From Nitrospirota bacterium (GTDB lineage Bacteria > Nitrospirota > Thermodesulfovibrionia > Thermodesulfovibrionales > UBA1546), in contig JACQXE010000067.1 of assembly GCA_016208915.1 (NCBI GenBank), positions 1 through 32,505 of the forward strand: 32,505 nt of DNA, in the 5' to 3' direction. Numbering within the stretch: position 1 is the first letter of the stretch; every line of letters begins with the position of its first letter. Of the stretch, positions 7,597 to 14,055 are shown piece by piece. The notes under the pieces are model-generated. The model did not search any database. It had not been told where the DNA came from and saw only the letters and a program-made list of their open reading frames with translations. A program made the position numbers and the translations under genes.

Positions 7597-7714
7597 AAGA
7601 CTCCTCCCCGACAAATTTTATAATTTTATCTAATTATGCCACAGTTTTTCAAGCCTTGCAGAAAGCCTACTCAAATCATTGCTACGCACCGAACATAAAA
7701 GTTAATATACCAAA

Positions 7715-8905
7715 ATGAATCTGGATGAAATTAATTCCTTAAGAAAGGCCTTTGACTCAGTAAAAAAAAGGCAGAAAGAAAATATGCCTTCTGACCTTGA
7801 GGGAAAAAAGAAGAGGCTCAGGACAGCACGTGAGTCATGCGTCGGCAGTAAGGAGCTATTAGAGAAGGTTATTAAAAAGATTGAGGACAACGGGATTAAG
7901 ATTTGCAGGGCATCAGATAAAAATGAGGCATTAAATATAATAATAAAAGAGATAGGCGATGAAAAGCTAATCGTAAAATCCAAATCAAATGTCTCCAAAG
8001 AGATAGACCTCACTAATGAATTAGAAAGACTCGGAATTAAGGTTATAGAAACCGATATCGGTGACAGGATGCTGCAGGTCCTAAATCTTAAACCTTCCCA
8101 CCCTACAGGCCCTATCGCACACATGTCTGCAAAAAAGATTGCAGAAGGCTTGTCGTCTCTTTATCATCAAAAAATAAGCGAAAATCCTGAAGATATTGTA
8201 AGTTTCATCAGGAACGAGATTAAAGGTTACCTCGAGGATTCAAGGATTGGGATAACAGGGGCTAATGCAATCACAGCAGAAGAAGGCTCTATCATCATAG
8301 CTCACAACGAAGGCAATATATTTGAAGCAATCAGAAGAGAAAAACATATAGTGGTCACAGGCATTGATAAGGTATATTCCACAATAGAGGATGCAATCAA
8401 TATGCTGAAGATAATCTGTTTCAATGCAACAGGAGCAATTATACCTTCTTTTGTTGAGATAATAAGCAGTGTAAGCAAGACCGCTGATGTTGAAAAGAAG
8501 TTTTACAGAGGTGTTCACACCCCGAAGGATATAACCCTTATACTCCTTGACAATAAAAGGACAGCTATAGCAAACAGCGAATTTAAGGACCTGCTTTACT
8601 GCATTGACTGCGGGAATTGCCTGCTTCACTGCCCAATGTACAATACTGTAGGAAATTTTTTTGCAGAAGAAAAATACCTTGGCGGAAAAGGACTGGCTTT
8701 TCAAAGTCTTGCCTCAGATGAGGTTAATAAAAAACTTGAATTCTGTTTGACATGCGGCAGATGCAGAGAAAACTGCCCTCTGGAAATTAATATACCTGTT
8801 GCAATAAGAAAGATAAGAAGCGACAGTCTTCCTGAAGAAGTCTATTATTTCCTTAAATCACATGTACTCTGGCTCTACTGGGCTTTAAGGCTTAAACTTA
8901 ACTAA
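7715..8905 (+). CDS. LutB-type LUD-domain iron-sulfur protein
   Basis: This 396-residue protein has an N-terminal LUD domain (about 40-285, with I-T-G-A-N-A-I-T-A-E-E-G-S near 180-192 and I-V-V-T-G-I-D-K-V near 212). Two 4Fe-4S motifs follow: C296-x2-C299-x2-C302-x3-C306-P and C344-x2-C347-x2-C350-x3-C354-P. This is the architecture of LutB/YkgF, the middle subunit of the LutABC L-lactate dehydrogenase system. No lutA or lutC is adjacent, so the partner and substrate here are uncertain; it may pass electrons for another 2-hydroxy-acid oxidation. It is divergent from porC, shows no clear ribosome binding site before the ATG, and its stop overlaps the mqnA stop by 4 bp on the opposite strand. 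Confidence 0.82.
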   Translation: MNLDEINSLRKAFDSVKKRQKENMPSDLEGKKKRLRTARESCVGSKELLEKVIKKIEDNGIKICRASDKNEALNIIIKEIGDEKLIVKSKSNVSKEIDLTNELERLGIKVIETDIGDRMLQVLNLKPSHPTGPIAHMSAKKIAEGLSSLYHQKISENPEDIVSFIRNEIKGYLEDSRIGITGANAITAEEGSIIIAHNEGNIFEAIRREKHIVVTGIDKVYSTIEDAINMLKIICFNATGAIIPSFVEIISSVSKTADVEKKFYRGVHTPKDITLILLDNKRTAIANSEFKDLLYCIDCGNCLLHCPMYNTVGNFFAEEKYLGGKGLAFQSLASDEVNKKLEFCLTCGRCRENCPLEINIPVAIRKIRSDSLPEEVYYFLKSHVLWLYWALRLKLN

Positions 8906-9720
8906 ATTAATCCCAGTTCCTTTGAATATTTCCTGAACAACTCGAGACCTTTTTTGTATTCATCTCCAAAATCATAAGAGATGCTCTTCCAGTATGTCAC
9001 AATCTCTTCTTCTGTTAATATGCCGTTCATCGGAGATTCCTTTGCGATCTTCCGGAGGTTTTTGTGCGCGAGTTTTTTTGCGTAATCAAGATCTTCTTTC
9101 AATCTTATCATTAGCTCTGATTTTTCTTCTGAAAGGTCCTTTCTGTAAATCCACAGGGCATATGTAAAAGGGAGCCTGGCATATTTTCTCCATAATTCGC
9201 CGAGGTCATAGGAGATAAAGCCGGGTTTTCTGACCTTATCACTGTAGTATTTCATTGCCTTTAACGCATCGTCCCCTATAAGCAGATACGCATCCACATC
9301 CGAAGCTCCTGACTTATGAGTTACTTCAGCAGACTTGAGTTTGCATCTAACCCTGTAATACTTTCTCAGTATTATCTCAAGCAGAGCAACAGAGGTTTCA
9401 GAATGCGAAGAGGTAAGTATTGTATGCCCGTCGAGAGCCGCTATTGGTTTCTTTGTGAAAAGAAGGATGCTTCTCACAGGGCCGTCAGAACTTATCGAAT
9501 GGCCATCCAGCAATGAGTACTTCTCGCCGCATCTCAGATATTCAATTGATGAAGAAGGGCTCACGTCAATCTTTCCGGTCCTAATTAATTTATTGAGGGT
9601 TGAGGGAACACCTCCAACGAATTCATACATTGAACAGTCGCACTTCTTTTCGAGCATATAGAACAGAGGGAAAAGATTTGAATAAGTGAACTTGCCTATC
9701 CTGAGCTTCTGTTTTCCCAC
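8902..9720 (-). CDS. mqnA: Chorismate dehydratase MqnA (futalosine menaquinone pathway)
   Basis: This 272-residue protein has a periplasmic-binding-protein-like fold. R-I-G-K-F-T-Y-S-N-L-F-P lies at the N-terminus, G-G-V-P-S-T-L-N-K-L-I near 36-46, and D-V-S-P-S-S-S-I-E-Y at 52-61. These are the active-site strands of MqnA, which converts chorismate to 3-enolpyruvoyl-benzoate, the first step of futalosine-type menaquinone synthesis. MqnD is a relative, but the S-P-S-S-S-I-E-Y signature and the length favour MqnA. The start is GTG at 9720 with only a weak purine patch before it. It follows bioD by 14 bp and was probably cotranscribed with it. Confidence 0.85.
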   Translation of the reverse strand: MGKQKLRIGKFTYSNLFPLFYMLEKKCDCSMYEFVGGVPSTLNKLIRTGKIDVSPSSSIEYLRCGEKYSLLDGHSISSDGPVRSILLFTKKPIAALDGHTILTSSHSETSVALLEIILRKYYRVRCKLKSAEVTHKSGASDVDAYLLIGDDALKAMKYYSDKVRKPGFISYDLGELWRKYARLPFTYALWIYRKDLSEEKSELMIRLKEDLDYAKKLAHKNLRKIAKESPMNGILTEEEIVTYWKSISYDFGDEYKKGLELFRKYSKELGLI

Positions 9721-9734
9721 TGCTTACTCTGATC

Positions 9735-10439
9735 CTAAAGATATCCTTTTATAATGTCCATATTGAGATTCTTTAAACCCGCCCTTTCAAACTCTTCATC
9801 CGACATAGAGTGCAGATAAGGGAAAACTCCGAGAAGGGGCGCAGGGCTTAGTTGCTGTATAACCCTGGGATTTGTCTTTTCTGCCATGCCATCCTCAGAG
9901 AGATATGTATGATTTATGATTATACCAGCAACCTTGAGCCCTTCCTTCTGTGCATAATTTACTGTCAGCAAGGTATGGTTTATTGTGCCGAGGTCTGGTC
10001 TGGAGACAATGATCAGAGGAAGTTCTAATTCCCTTGCAAGGTCAAGGACAAAATAATCTCTATTTATAGGCACCAATAACCCGCCAATTCCCTCAACAAC
10101 AATAGATTGATATGATTTTGTAAGCTCTTCAAAAGCCTTCTTTATTTTATTGATATTAATGACTGTCCCTTCCATCTCAGCAGCAACCATCGGAGCCAGG
10201 GGATGTTTAAGACAGCATGGGGTTATATGGTTTATTGTCTCATCCATGTGTGCAATACTCTTAAGAAATATACCGTCAGAAGGCATCAGCGCATTGCCTT
10301 CCTTAGTGCATCCTGTTTCAATCGGTTTCATGCCGCATACCCTGATCCCGAGAAGCCCTATTGCCTTTATCAATGCTGCTGATATTACAGTCTTGCCTAC
10401 TCCTGTATCAGTCCCTGTTACAAAAAATCCTTTTGCCAT
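9735..10439 (-). CDS. bioD: Dethiobiotin synthetase
   Basis: This 234-residue P-loop enzyme has T-G-T-D-T-G-V-G-K-T at 8-17, K-P-I-E-T-G for diaminopelargonate binding and V-E-G-I-G-G-L-L-V-P-I in the middle. It closes the ureido ring of dethiobiotin from 7,8-diaminopelargonate, CO2 and ATP in the cytosol. GAGGAGAG lies just before the ATG. No other bio genes are in view. It sits between a FabG-like gene (211 bp upstream) and mqnA (14 bp downstream). Confidence 0.93.
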   Translation of the reverse strand: MAKGFFVTGTDTGVGKTVISAALIKAIGLLGIRVCGMKPIETGCTKEGNALMPSDGIFLKSIAHMDETINHITPCCLKHPLAPMVAAEMEGTVININKIKKAFEELTKSYQSIVVEGIGGLLVPINRDYFVLDLARELELPLIIVSRPDLGTINHTLLTVNYAQKEGLKVAGIIINHTYLSEDGMAEKTNPRVIQQLSPAPLLGVFPYLHSMSDEEFERAGLKNLNMDIIKGYL

Positions 10440-10605
10440 AATCTCTCCTCCGCTTCAAATGTACTGGGAATAGTGCAGATGTTACGAAAAAATTTATTTT
10501 TCGATACCCTGATTTACCTCAAACAGATGGTATATATATATTATTTAAACCTGAAAACCTTCCAAGATAATTCCAATAGTGCATCGAGTTAAATAAATTT
10601 CTGTC

Positions 10606-10629
10606 CGCCTCGGCGGATTCGCTGAGGCG
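10606..10629. repeat. GC-rich palindrome between fabG and bioD
   Basis: A 24 bp inverted repeat with arms CGCCTCGGCG and CGCTGAGGCG around GATT stands out from the AT-rich 10440-10650 spacer. Its right part (GCGGATTCGCTGAGG) matches GCGGACTCGCCGAGG at 1782-1796 with two changes, so the two loci share a repeat family. It could also fold as a hairpin at the 3' end of the fabG transcript; no T-run follows. The remainder of the spacer is AT-rich with no other signal. Confidence 0.6.
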
Positions 10630-10650
10630 AAAGCAATGTCTGCACTAAGA

Positions 10651-11364
10651 TCATACAATCCTGCTCTCAAGACAAAATACCTGCCCTGTCATGTTCTTAT
10701 TCTGCAAAAGATACAGAATAAACCTCGCTACCTCTTTCGGATCAGATAACATCCCTGAAATGCTTTCTTCCTTTGCCATTTCCATCGCCTTTTCCGCACT
10801 CTTCCCCATATCAGTTTGCATATAACCAGGCGCCAGCGCGTTCACCATTATATTATATTCAGCCAATTCTTTTGCCGCTGCATAGGTAAGGCCAAGGATT
10901 GCTCCCTTTGATGCGCTGTATGCAGTCTGCCCTTTTTTACCTTTCAGCCCAGAGTATGAAGAAATATTAACAATATGCCCGCCCCCTGATTTTATCATAA
11001 CAGGAGTAAACATCCTAATGGCATTAAAGCATCCTTTGAGATTTATCCTTAAGACCTCTTCCCAATCCTTCTCGTGCATCTTAATCATTAAATCATCCTT
11101 TGTTATGCCTGCGTTGTTTATCAGCGCATCAATCCTGCCCCATTTTTTATGAATCTTATCTGCAATTGCTTTCACCTGTCTGCTATCACCCACATCTCCT
11201 TGCAGAAGAATTGCCTTTTCTCCTATCTGGCCCGCCACGTCTTTCGCTTCTGTCTCTGATTTCAGATAGTTCACCCCAACACAATAACCACTTTCCCCGA
11301 GCGCCAAAGCGGTTTCTCTCCCAAGTCCCCGCGATGCACCTGTAACCACTGCAACAGGCAACAT
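10651..11364 (-). CDS. fabG: FabG-type 3-oxoacyl-[ACP] reductase / short-chain dehydrogenase
   Basis: This classical SDR of 237 residues has the cofactor motif T-G-A-S-R-G-L-G near the N-terminus, N-N-A-G-I-T-K-D in the middle and the Ser-Tyr-Lys triad in N-I-S-S-Y-S-G and Y-S-A-S-K. The N-N-A-G-x-T-x-D motif with A-P-G-Y-x-x-T-D-M is characteristic of FabG, which reduces 3-oxoacyl-ACP with NADPH in fatty acid elongation. The ATG at 11364 is preceded by AAGGAG; an in-frame ATG 11 codons upstream lacks this. Its place beside bioD suggests a role in fatty acid or pimeloyl chain synthesis. Another substrate cannot be excluded because SDR paralogues are common. Confidence 0.82.
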   Translation of the reverse strand: MLPVAVVTGASRGLGRETALALGESGYCVGVNYLKSETEAKDVAGQIGEKAILLQGDVGDSRQVKAIADKIHKKWGRIDALINNAGITKDDLMIKMHEKDWEEVLRINLKGCFNAIRMFTPVMIKSGGGHIVNISSYSGLKGKKGQTAYSASKGAILGLTYAAAKELAEYNIMVNALAPGYMQTDMGKSAEKAMEMAKEESISGMLSDPKEVARFILYLLQNKNMTGQVFCLESRIV

Positions 11365-11480
11365 TGAACTCCTTTGATTTTTAAAAATTATATCCATTTT
11401 AACACAATATAATTTTGCTTATAGAGTATGCATTTCTTTTCCTCGGCCCATATGCTTTATAAGTTTTCTAAGATGAAAAT

Positions 11481-11619
11481 AGGACGTAGTATTTAAGCGG
11501 TTTATTTTGCCGATATTCATACAGTTACTATTTTAATAATCAAAAGACAAAATCCTCGGAGGTCGGAACGACCGACCTGCCTGCCGGCAGGCAGAGAATG
11601 AGCGAAAATACTATGTCCT
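11481..11619. repeat. Copy 1 of a dispersed 128-139 bp repeat with complementary ends
   Basis: The outer arms AGGACGTAGTATTT (11481-11494) and AAATACTATGTCCT (11606-11619) pair with one mismatch. The interior shares GCCGATATTC, ATAATCA, the small hairpin CTCGGAGGTCGGAACGACCG and GAATGAGCGAAAA with the copy at 18978-19105. This copy carries an extra 20 bp containing the palindrome CTGCCTGCCGGCAGGCAG. The flanking bases of the 11365-11696 gap are AT-rich and otherwise blank. The arms could be transposon-like ends or the outer stem of a structured RNA. Confidence 0.75.
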
Positions 11620-11696
11620 GTTAGGTTAAACTCAGTTTATAAATTATCTGGGATAAGCCCTTACCTTTTAGTTATAAAGTCTGATAATATAGATTT

Positions 11697-11861
11697 ATGT
11701 TGGACTTTATCGGGAAAACAGTAGAGGTTTTAACCATAGATACAACATATACAGGTAAGCTCGTTGAGATCGGAGAGACAGAAGTCAGTATCGAGTCAGA
11801 ATTAGGATGGATATCGATTCCTGTTGAAAAGATTGTTTCCATCACAGAGAAAGAGGGCTAA
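11697..11861 (+). CDS. Small 54-residue beta-rich protein, unknown function
   Basis: ATG at 11697 to TAA at 11861 encodes a compact 54-residue protein. It has alternating hydrophobic and charged residues (T-V-E-V-L-T-I-D-T-T-Y-T-G-K-L-V-E-I-G, then E-V-S-I-E-S-E-L-G-W-I-S-I-P-V-E-K-I-V-S-I). The pattern of short beta-strands around a central Gly is reminiscent of an Sm-like or SH3-like barrel half, and I believe similar small proteins occur in related bacteria, but this is memory only. There is no Cys, signal or membrane segment. Its stop overlaps the rsmE stop by 4 bp on the opposite strand. Upstream are a repeat and a weak AT-rich promoter region; there is no strong ribosome binding site. 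Confidence 0.6.
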   Translation: MLDFIGKTVEVLTIDTTYTGKLVEIGETEVSIESELGWISIPVEKIVSITEKEG

Positions 11862-12622
11862 ATATCTCCGAGAAGATACTGAATGAGTGTAACTGCAGAG
11901 ATTGCTGCTGTCTCTGCACGGAGAATGCGCCTTCCCAATGATGTAATTGTGAGTCCTTTAGAACTTGCGATATCAATCTCCTCTTTTGTAAAACCACCTT
12001 CCGGACCGATTAAAACGTGAATGGGCGAATCTGTGAATGGGCGAATCTGTGAAAAAGAAATTTTAAGAATTGCATCTTTTAATGGTAATCCTCCCTCTTC
12101 CCATAGAATGAACCCCTTCATTTCTCCGTTTCTCTGTGTCCCCGTTTCTCCGTGTCCTGTGGGCTTTAACAGTGCCCTCAACTCTATAGGTTCTCGCACA
12201 ACAGGCACCATACTCCTTCCGCTCTGTCTTGCTGCCTCTTCTGCAATCTTTCTCCACCTCTGAACCTTCCTTGTCTGCCTTATCTGGCTTCTCTCAGTAA
12301 TAGCAGGGATTATCTCTTTAATGCCAAGTTCTGTTGTTTTTTGGATTACCATATCCATCTTTTCGCCCTTGAGAATGCCCTGAATGAGTATGAGATTTAG
12401 CGGTGATTCTGTATTAATGAAAGACTCTTCAAATATATCTGCAACCACATTCTTATTCTCAATGCCGATGATTCTTGATTTATAGGAACCGCCCTTCCCG
12501 TCTAATATCTCAAGCTCATCGCCCACATTACATCTGAGAACAGATGTCAGATACCTTGCATTGTCACCTGATATTGTTATTCTCCTGCCCTGAAGACTTT
12601 CTTTTGGGAGGATAATACGCAT
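11858..12622 (-). CDS. rsmE: 16S rRNA (uracil-1498-N3)-methyltransferase RsmE
   Basis: This 254-residue SPOUT methyltransferase has an N-terminal PUA-like domain (about 1-72). K-G-E-K-M-D-M-V-I-Q-K-T-T-E-L-G-I follows near 90-106, then the knot motifs I-G-P-E-G-G-F and L-G-R-R-I-L-R-A-E-T-A near the C-terminus. It methylates U1498 of 16S rRNA using S-adenosylmethionine. Two segments are not family sequence. Residues about 155-168 (T-G-H-G-E-T-G-T-Q-R-N-G-E-M) and about 190-204 are encoded by short tandem repeats at 12121-12160 and 12017-12053. Both fall between conserved motifs and keep the frame, so the enzyme may still work. It converges on the 54-residue gene. Confidence 0.9.
   Translation of the reverse strand: MRIILPKESLQGRRITISGDNARYLTSVLRCNVGDELEILDGKGGSYKSRIIGIENKNVVADIFEESFINTESPLNLILIQGILKGEKMDMVIQKTTELGIKEIIPAITERSQIRQTRKVQRWRKIAEEAARQSGRSMVPVVREPIELRALLKPTGHGETGTQRNGEMKGFILWEEGGLPLKDAILKISFSQIRPFTDSPIHVLIGPEGGFTKEEIDIASSKGLTITSLGRRILRAETAAISAVTLIQYLLGDI
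12017..12053. repeat. 16 bp tandem repeat inside rsmE
   Basis: GTGAATGGGCGAATCT occurs twice in exact tandem (12017-12032 and 12033-12048), followed by GTGAA. The unit is not a multiple of three, so its copy number affects frame. The coding sequence is nevertheless open through it. Confidence 0.85.
12121..12160. repeat. Degenerate octamer-periodic tract inside rsmE
   Basis: Eight-base units of the type TTTCTCCG and TGTCCCCG follow each other five times. Seen as 16-mers, TTTCTCTGTGTCCCCG is followed by TTTCTCCGTGTCCTGT. The tract encodes the Gly/Glu/Arg-rich insertion in RsmE. Confidence 0.75.
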
Positions 12623-12626
12623 TTCG

Positions 12627-12720
12627 TTGTATTATATCTATGCCGGACAGAGATTGACAAGAAAAAGACTCGGAGCAGATATAATTCTTGACATAGGCAA
12701 AAATGCTTTGATAGGATTTG
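12627..12720 (+). pseudogene. Possible DUF2283 relic next to rsmE
   Basis: The open frame from a TTG at 12627 reads L-Y-Y-I-Y, then a basic stretch and A-D-I-I-L-D-I-G-K-N-A-L-I-G-F. It closely resembles L-L-Y-I-R-L and E-D-I-V-L-D-I-G-E-N-D-R-I-I-G-I of the DUF2283 protein at 13730-13939. The N-terminus is missing or lies across the rsmE start, and the similarity stops after I-G-F. The frame continues to 12827 without family character. This is most likely a decayed DUF2283 copy; chance resemblance is possible. Confidence 0.3.
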
Positions 12721-12759
12721 TGAGTAATGGGGGTGAATATCACCTCATTTCAGGTAAAA

Positions 12760-12791
12760 GTAGGATAAACGAAATACTTCGTCTATCCTAC
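12760..12791. repeat. 32 bp palindrome, REP-like
   Basis: GTAGGATAAACGAA (12760-12773) and TTCGTCTATCCTAC (12778-12791) pair over 14 bp with one mismatch around the loop ATAC. A degenerate half of the same sequence (GCGAAGTAGTTCGTCTAT) follows at 12809-12826. REP-type palindromes of this size are often mobilised by IS200-like transposases; that connection is inference. Confidence 0.7.
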
Positions 12792-12831
12792 CAAAACAGG
12801 ACAAAAAGCGAAGTAGTTCGTCTATGAACAA

Positions 12832-12851
12832 GTTAGGTGTTTATTGCGGGC
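12832..12851 (+). other. Cassette-like boundary motif, copy 1
   Basis: This is the first of three occurrences of GTTAnnTGyTyATTGCrGGC in the + orientation, the others being at 13461-13480 and 14020-14039. It precedes the lipoprotein gene. GTTAGGT here also fits the GTTRRRY core of integron attC sites. The region to its left lacks the long paired arm seen at the other two sites. Confidence 0.5.
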
Positions 12852-12899
12852 AGGTATACATCATCTTAACATAGAAATAAATAAAGGAGGAGACACATC

Positions 12900-13322
12900 A
12901 TGAGAAATCTCTTGATTGCCATTAGTGCTTTGATATTACTTTCAGGATGTTCAGTAGGCATGGCAATGTCAGGAAAGCAAGACCCTAATTTCGGAGCTTT
13001 TCGGGTTGGCTCAACAAGAGGAGAGGTTGAATTGCAACTCGGGAGTTCCATTACATCGACTACGACACCAGACGGTAAACGGATTGATATATACGAATAT
13101 GAATTGGGCAATGCGCCCTCTGCTGGAAGGGCTATTGGTCACGGGGTAATGGATATCTTAACACTGGGATTATGGGAAGTTGTGGGAACTCCTATTGAAG
13201 GGTTTCAGGGTGAGAAAAGAAGGCTGTTTATCGTATATGACAAAAATGATAGAGTAGAAGCAATTAATCAAGCACCTATGCCAAAAACACAAGAAGAAGT
13301 GGAAAAGAAGGAACAACAATGA
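12900..13322 (+). CDS. Small lipoprotein, BamE/SmpA-like fold suspected
   Basis: This 140-residue protein starts with a lipoprotein signal peptide (M-R-N-L-L-I-A-I-S-A-L-I-L-L-S-G-C, lipidated Cys at 17). The mature region has R-V-G-S-T-R-G-E-V-E-L-Q-L-G near 36-49, the G-x-T-x-x-E-V-x-x-x-L-G pattern of BamE/OmlA-like domains. A conserved-looking V-M-D-I-L-T-L-G-L-W-E-V-V-G-T-P-I-E-G block follows. I recall similar lipoproteins of unknown function in scattered bacteria, sometimes in mobile contexts. AAGGAGG lies 9 bp before the ATG. It stands alone, on the opposite strand to its neighbours, between two boundary motifs, which suggests an acquired accessory gene. It is probably anchored in the outer or inner membrane leaflet. 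Confidence 0.75.
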   Translation: MRNLLIAISALILLSGCSVGMAMSGKQDPNFGAFRVGSTRGEVELQLGSSITSTTTPDGKRIDIYEYELGNAPSAGRAIGHGVMDILTLGLWEVVGTPIEGFQGEKRRLFIVYDKNDRVEAINQAPMPKTQEEVEKKEQQ

Positions 13323-13400
13323 TCATTTAGAGAAAAGTGATAGGGGTCAAATCTACAAAATATATTTTATAAACAATATAAAAAAATGCCTGCAGCGGCA

Positions 13401-13480
13401 GATAATATGTTGCAAAAGATTTATCGTCCAAAGGTTACGCCATTCTTTTGTAACAGAAACGTTAGTTGTTCATTGCGGGC
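13401..13480 (+). repeat. attC-like / cassette boundary element, copy 2
   Basis: The right 38 bases (13443-13480) match 14002-14039 at 30 positions. The left part (GATAATATG, CAAAAGA, CCAAA) aligns with the left part of the copy at 13961. GTTGCAAAAG at 13409-13418 pairs with CTTTTGTAAC at 13445-13454, with one G-T wobble. This gives an imperfect hairpin that precedes GTTAGTTG. It lies downstream of the lipoprotein gene. The first bases of the 13323-13400 stretch are AT-rich with no feature. Confidence 0.5.
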
Positions 13481-13500
13481 TTTATAAATAAAAGGAGGGC

Positions 13501-13635
13501 GTGAAAAAAGGAAAAAGGGGGCCAGTTCTATTTAAAGAATGCCCGAACCTTCATTTAACAACCGGCTTTGCGACGCTTCAATATCCATTAAGACAGCATT
13601 ATTATCTGAAGAAAAAAACAAGCAGAGTGCTATAA
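13501..13635 (+). CDS. Doubtful 44-residue ORF
   Basis: GTG at 13501 follows AAAGGAGGGC directly and the frame is open to TAA at 13635. The product is basic (K-K-G-K-R-G-P-V-L-F-K-E-C at the start, Y-Y-L-K-K-K at the end) and matches no family I know. The ribosome binding site is very close to the GTG. It fills part of the 13481-13672 stretch inside the cassette-like island, and may be a fragment of a lost gene. Confidence 0.25.
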   Translation: MKKGKRGPVLFKECPNLHLTTGFATLQYPLRQHYYLKKKTSRVL

Positions 13636-13729
13636 TAAACCAAAGGGAACTAAGGAATAAGAATTATTTTTTATGGAAATTCGGATTGATCCTCATACTT
13701 TAGAACGCACGGAAAATGGGAGGTGTGAC

Positions 13730-13939
13730 GTGAATATTGTCTATAACGACAAGACTGACCTTCTCTACATCAGGCTTGATGATAAAAAGCAGGATGTAAT
13801 TAACAGGAGAGTCTCAGAGGACATTGTTCTTGATATCGGAGAAAATGACAGGATTATCGGGATAGAAATTCTCGATGCCTCAAGACATGTTTCTCTTGAT
13901 AAACTGCTGCCTGTTAAATATGAGCTTTCAAAAGCATAG
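13730..13939 (+). CDS. DUF2283 domain protein (with possible upstream DUF4258 remnant)
   Basis: From GTG at 13730 (GGGAGG six bases upstream) the 69-residue product is a full DUF2283 protein: N-I-V-Y-N-D-K-T-D-L-L-Y-I-R-L at the start, then E-D-I-V-L-D-I-G-E-N-D-R-I-I-G-I-E-I-L-D-A-S. DUF2283 genes are frequent small partners of DUF4258-like genes in toxin-antitoxin-like pairs of unproven function. The same frame runs upstream to an ATG at 13673, whose first residues M-E-I-R-I-D-P-H-T-L-E-R resemble the start of such a DUF4258 protein. This suggests an internal deletion that fused a remnant of the partner to this gene. The gene ends 22 bp before a boundary element. Confidence 0.7.
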   Translation: MNIVYNDKTDLLYIRLDDKKQDVINRRVSEDIVLDIGENDRIIGIEILDASRHVSLDKLLPVKYELSKA

Positions 13940-13960
13940 AATACATTGCCCATAACTTCG

Positions 13961-14039
13961 GCTAACATAGCGGAAAAGACTACTGCCCAAACCCTTTGGG
14001 CTTCTTTTGCAACGTGAACGTTATCTGCTCATTGCAGGC
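13961..14039 (+). repeat. attC-like / cassette boundary element, copy 3
   Basis: GCTAAC at 13961 and GTTA at 14020 form the outer arms. AAAAG and CTTTT (with nearby GCGG/GC) form an imperfect middle stem, and GCCCAAA/TTTGGGC around CCC (13985-14001) is a perfect inner hairpin. The general layout of TAAC...GTTA with nested imperfect stems over about 60 bp resembles an integron attC site placed just after a small gene. Conservation with copy 2 runs past GTTA for another 16 bases, which is not usual for attC. Confidence 0.5.
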
Positions 14040-14055
14040 AGGGTAAACAACTATG

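Noticed and set aside
8240-8704. 154-codon minus-strand ORF with several cysteines inside the LutB-type gene
   Set aside because: Cysteines come from the antisense of the Fe-S coding region; no motif spacing and fully within a certain gene.
11481-11619. Repeat as a classic MITE with target duplication
   Set aside because: No target-site duplication is visible at either copy, and the arm sequences differ between copies, so I keep it as an unclassified repeat.
12721-12827. Remainder of the 66-codon ORF after the DUF2283-like part
   Set aside because: It runs through the REP-like palindrome and its partial repeat, so this part is not protein-coding in character.
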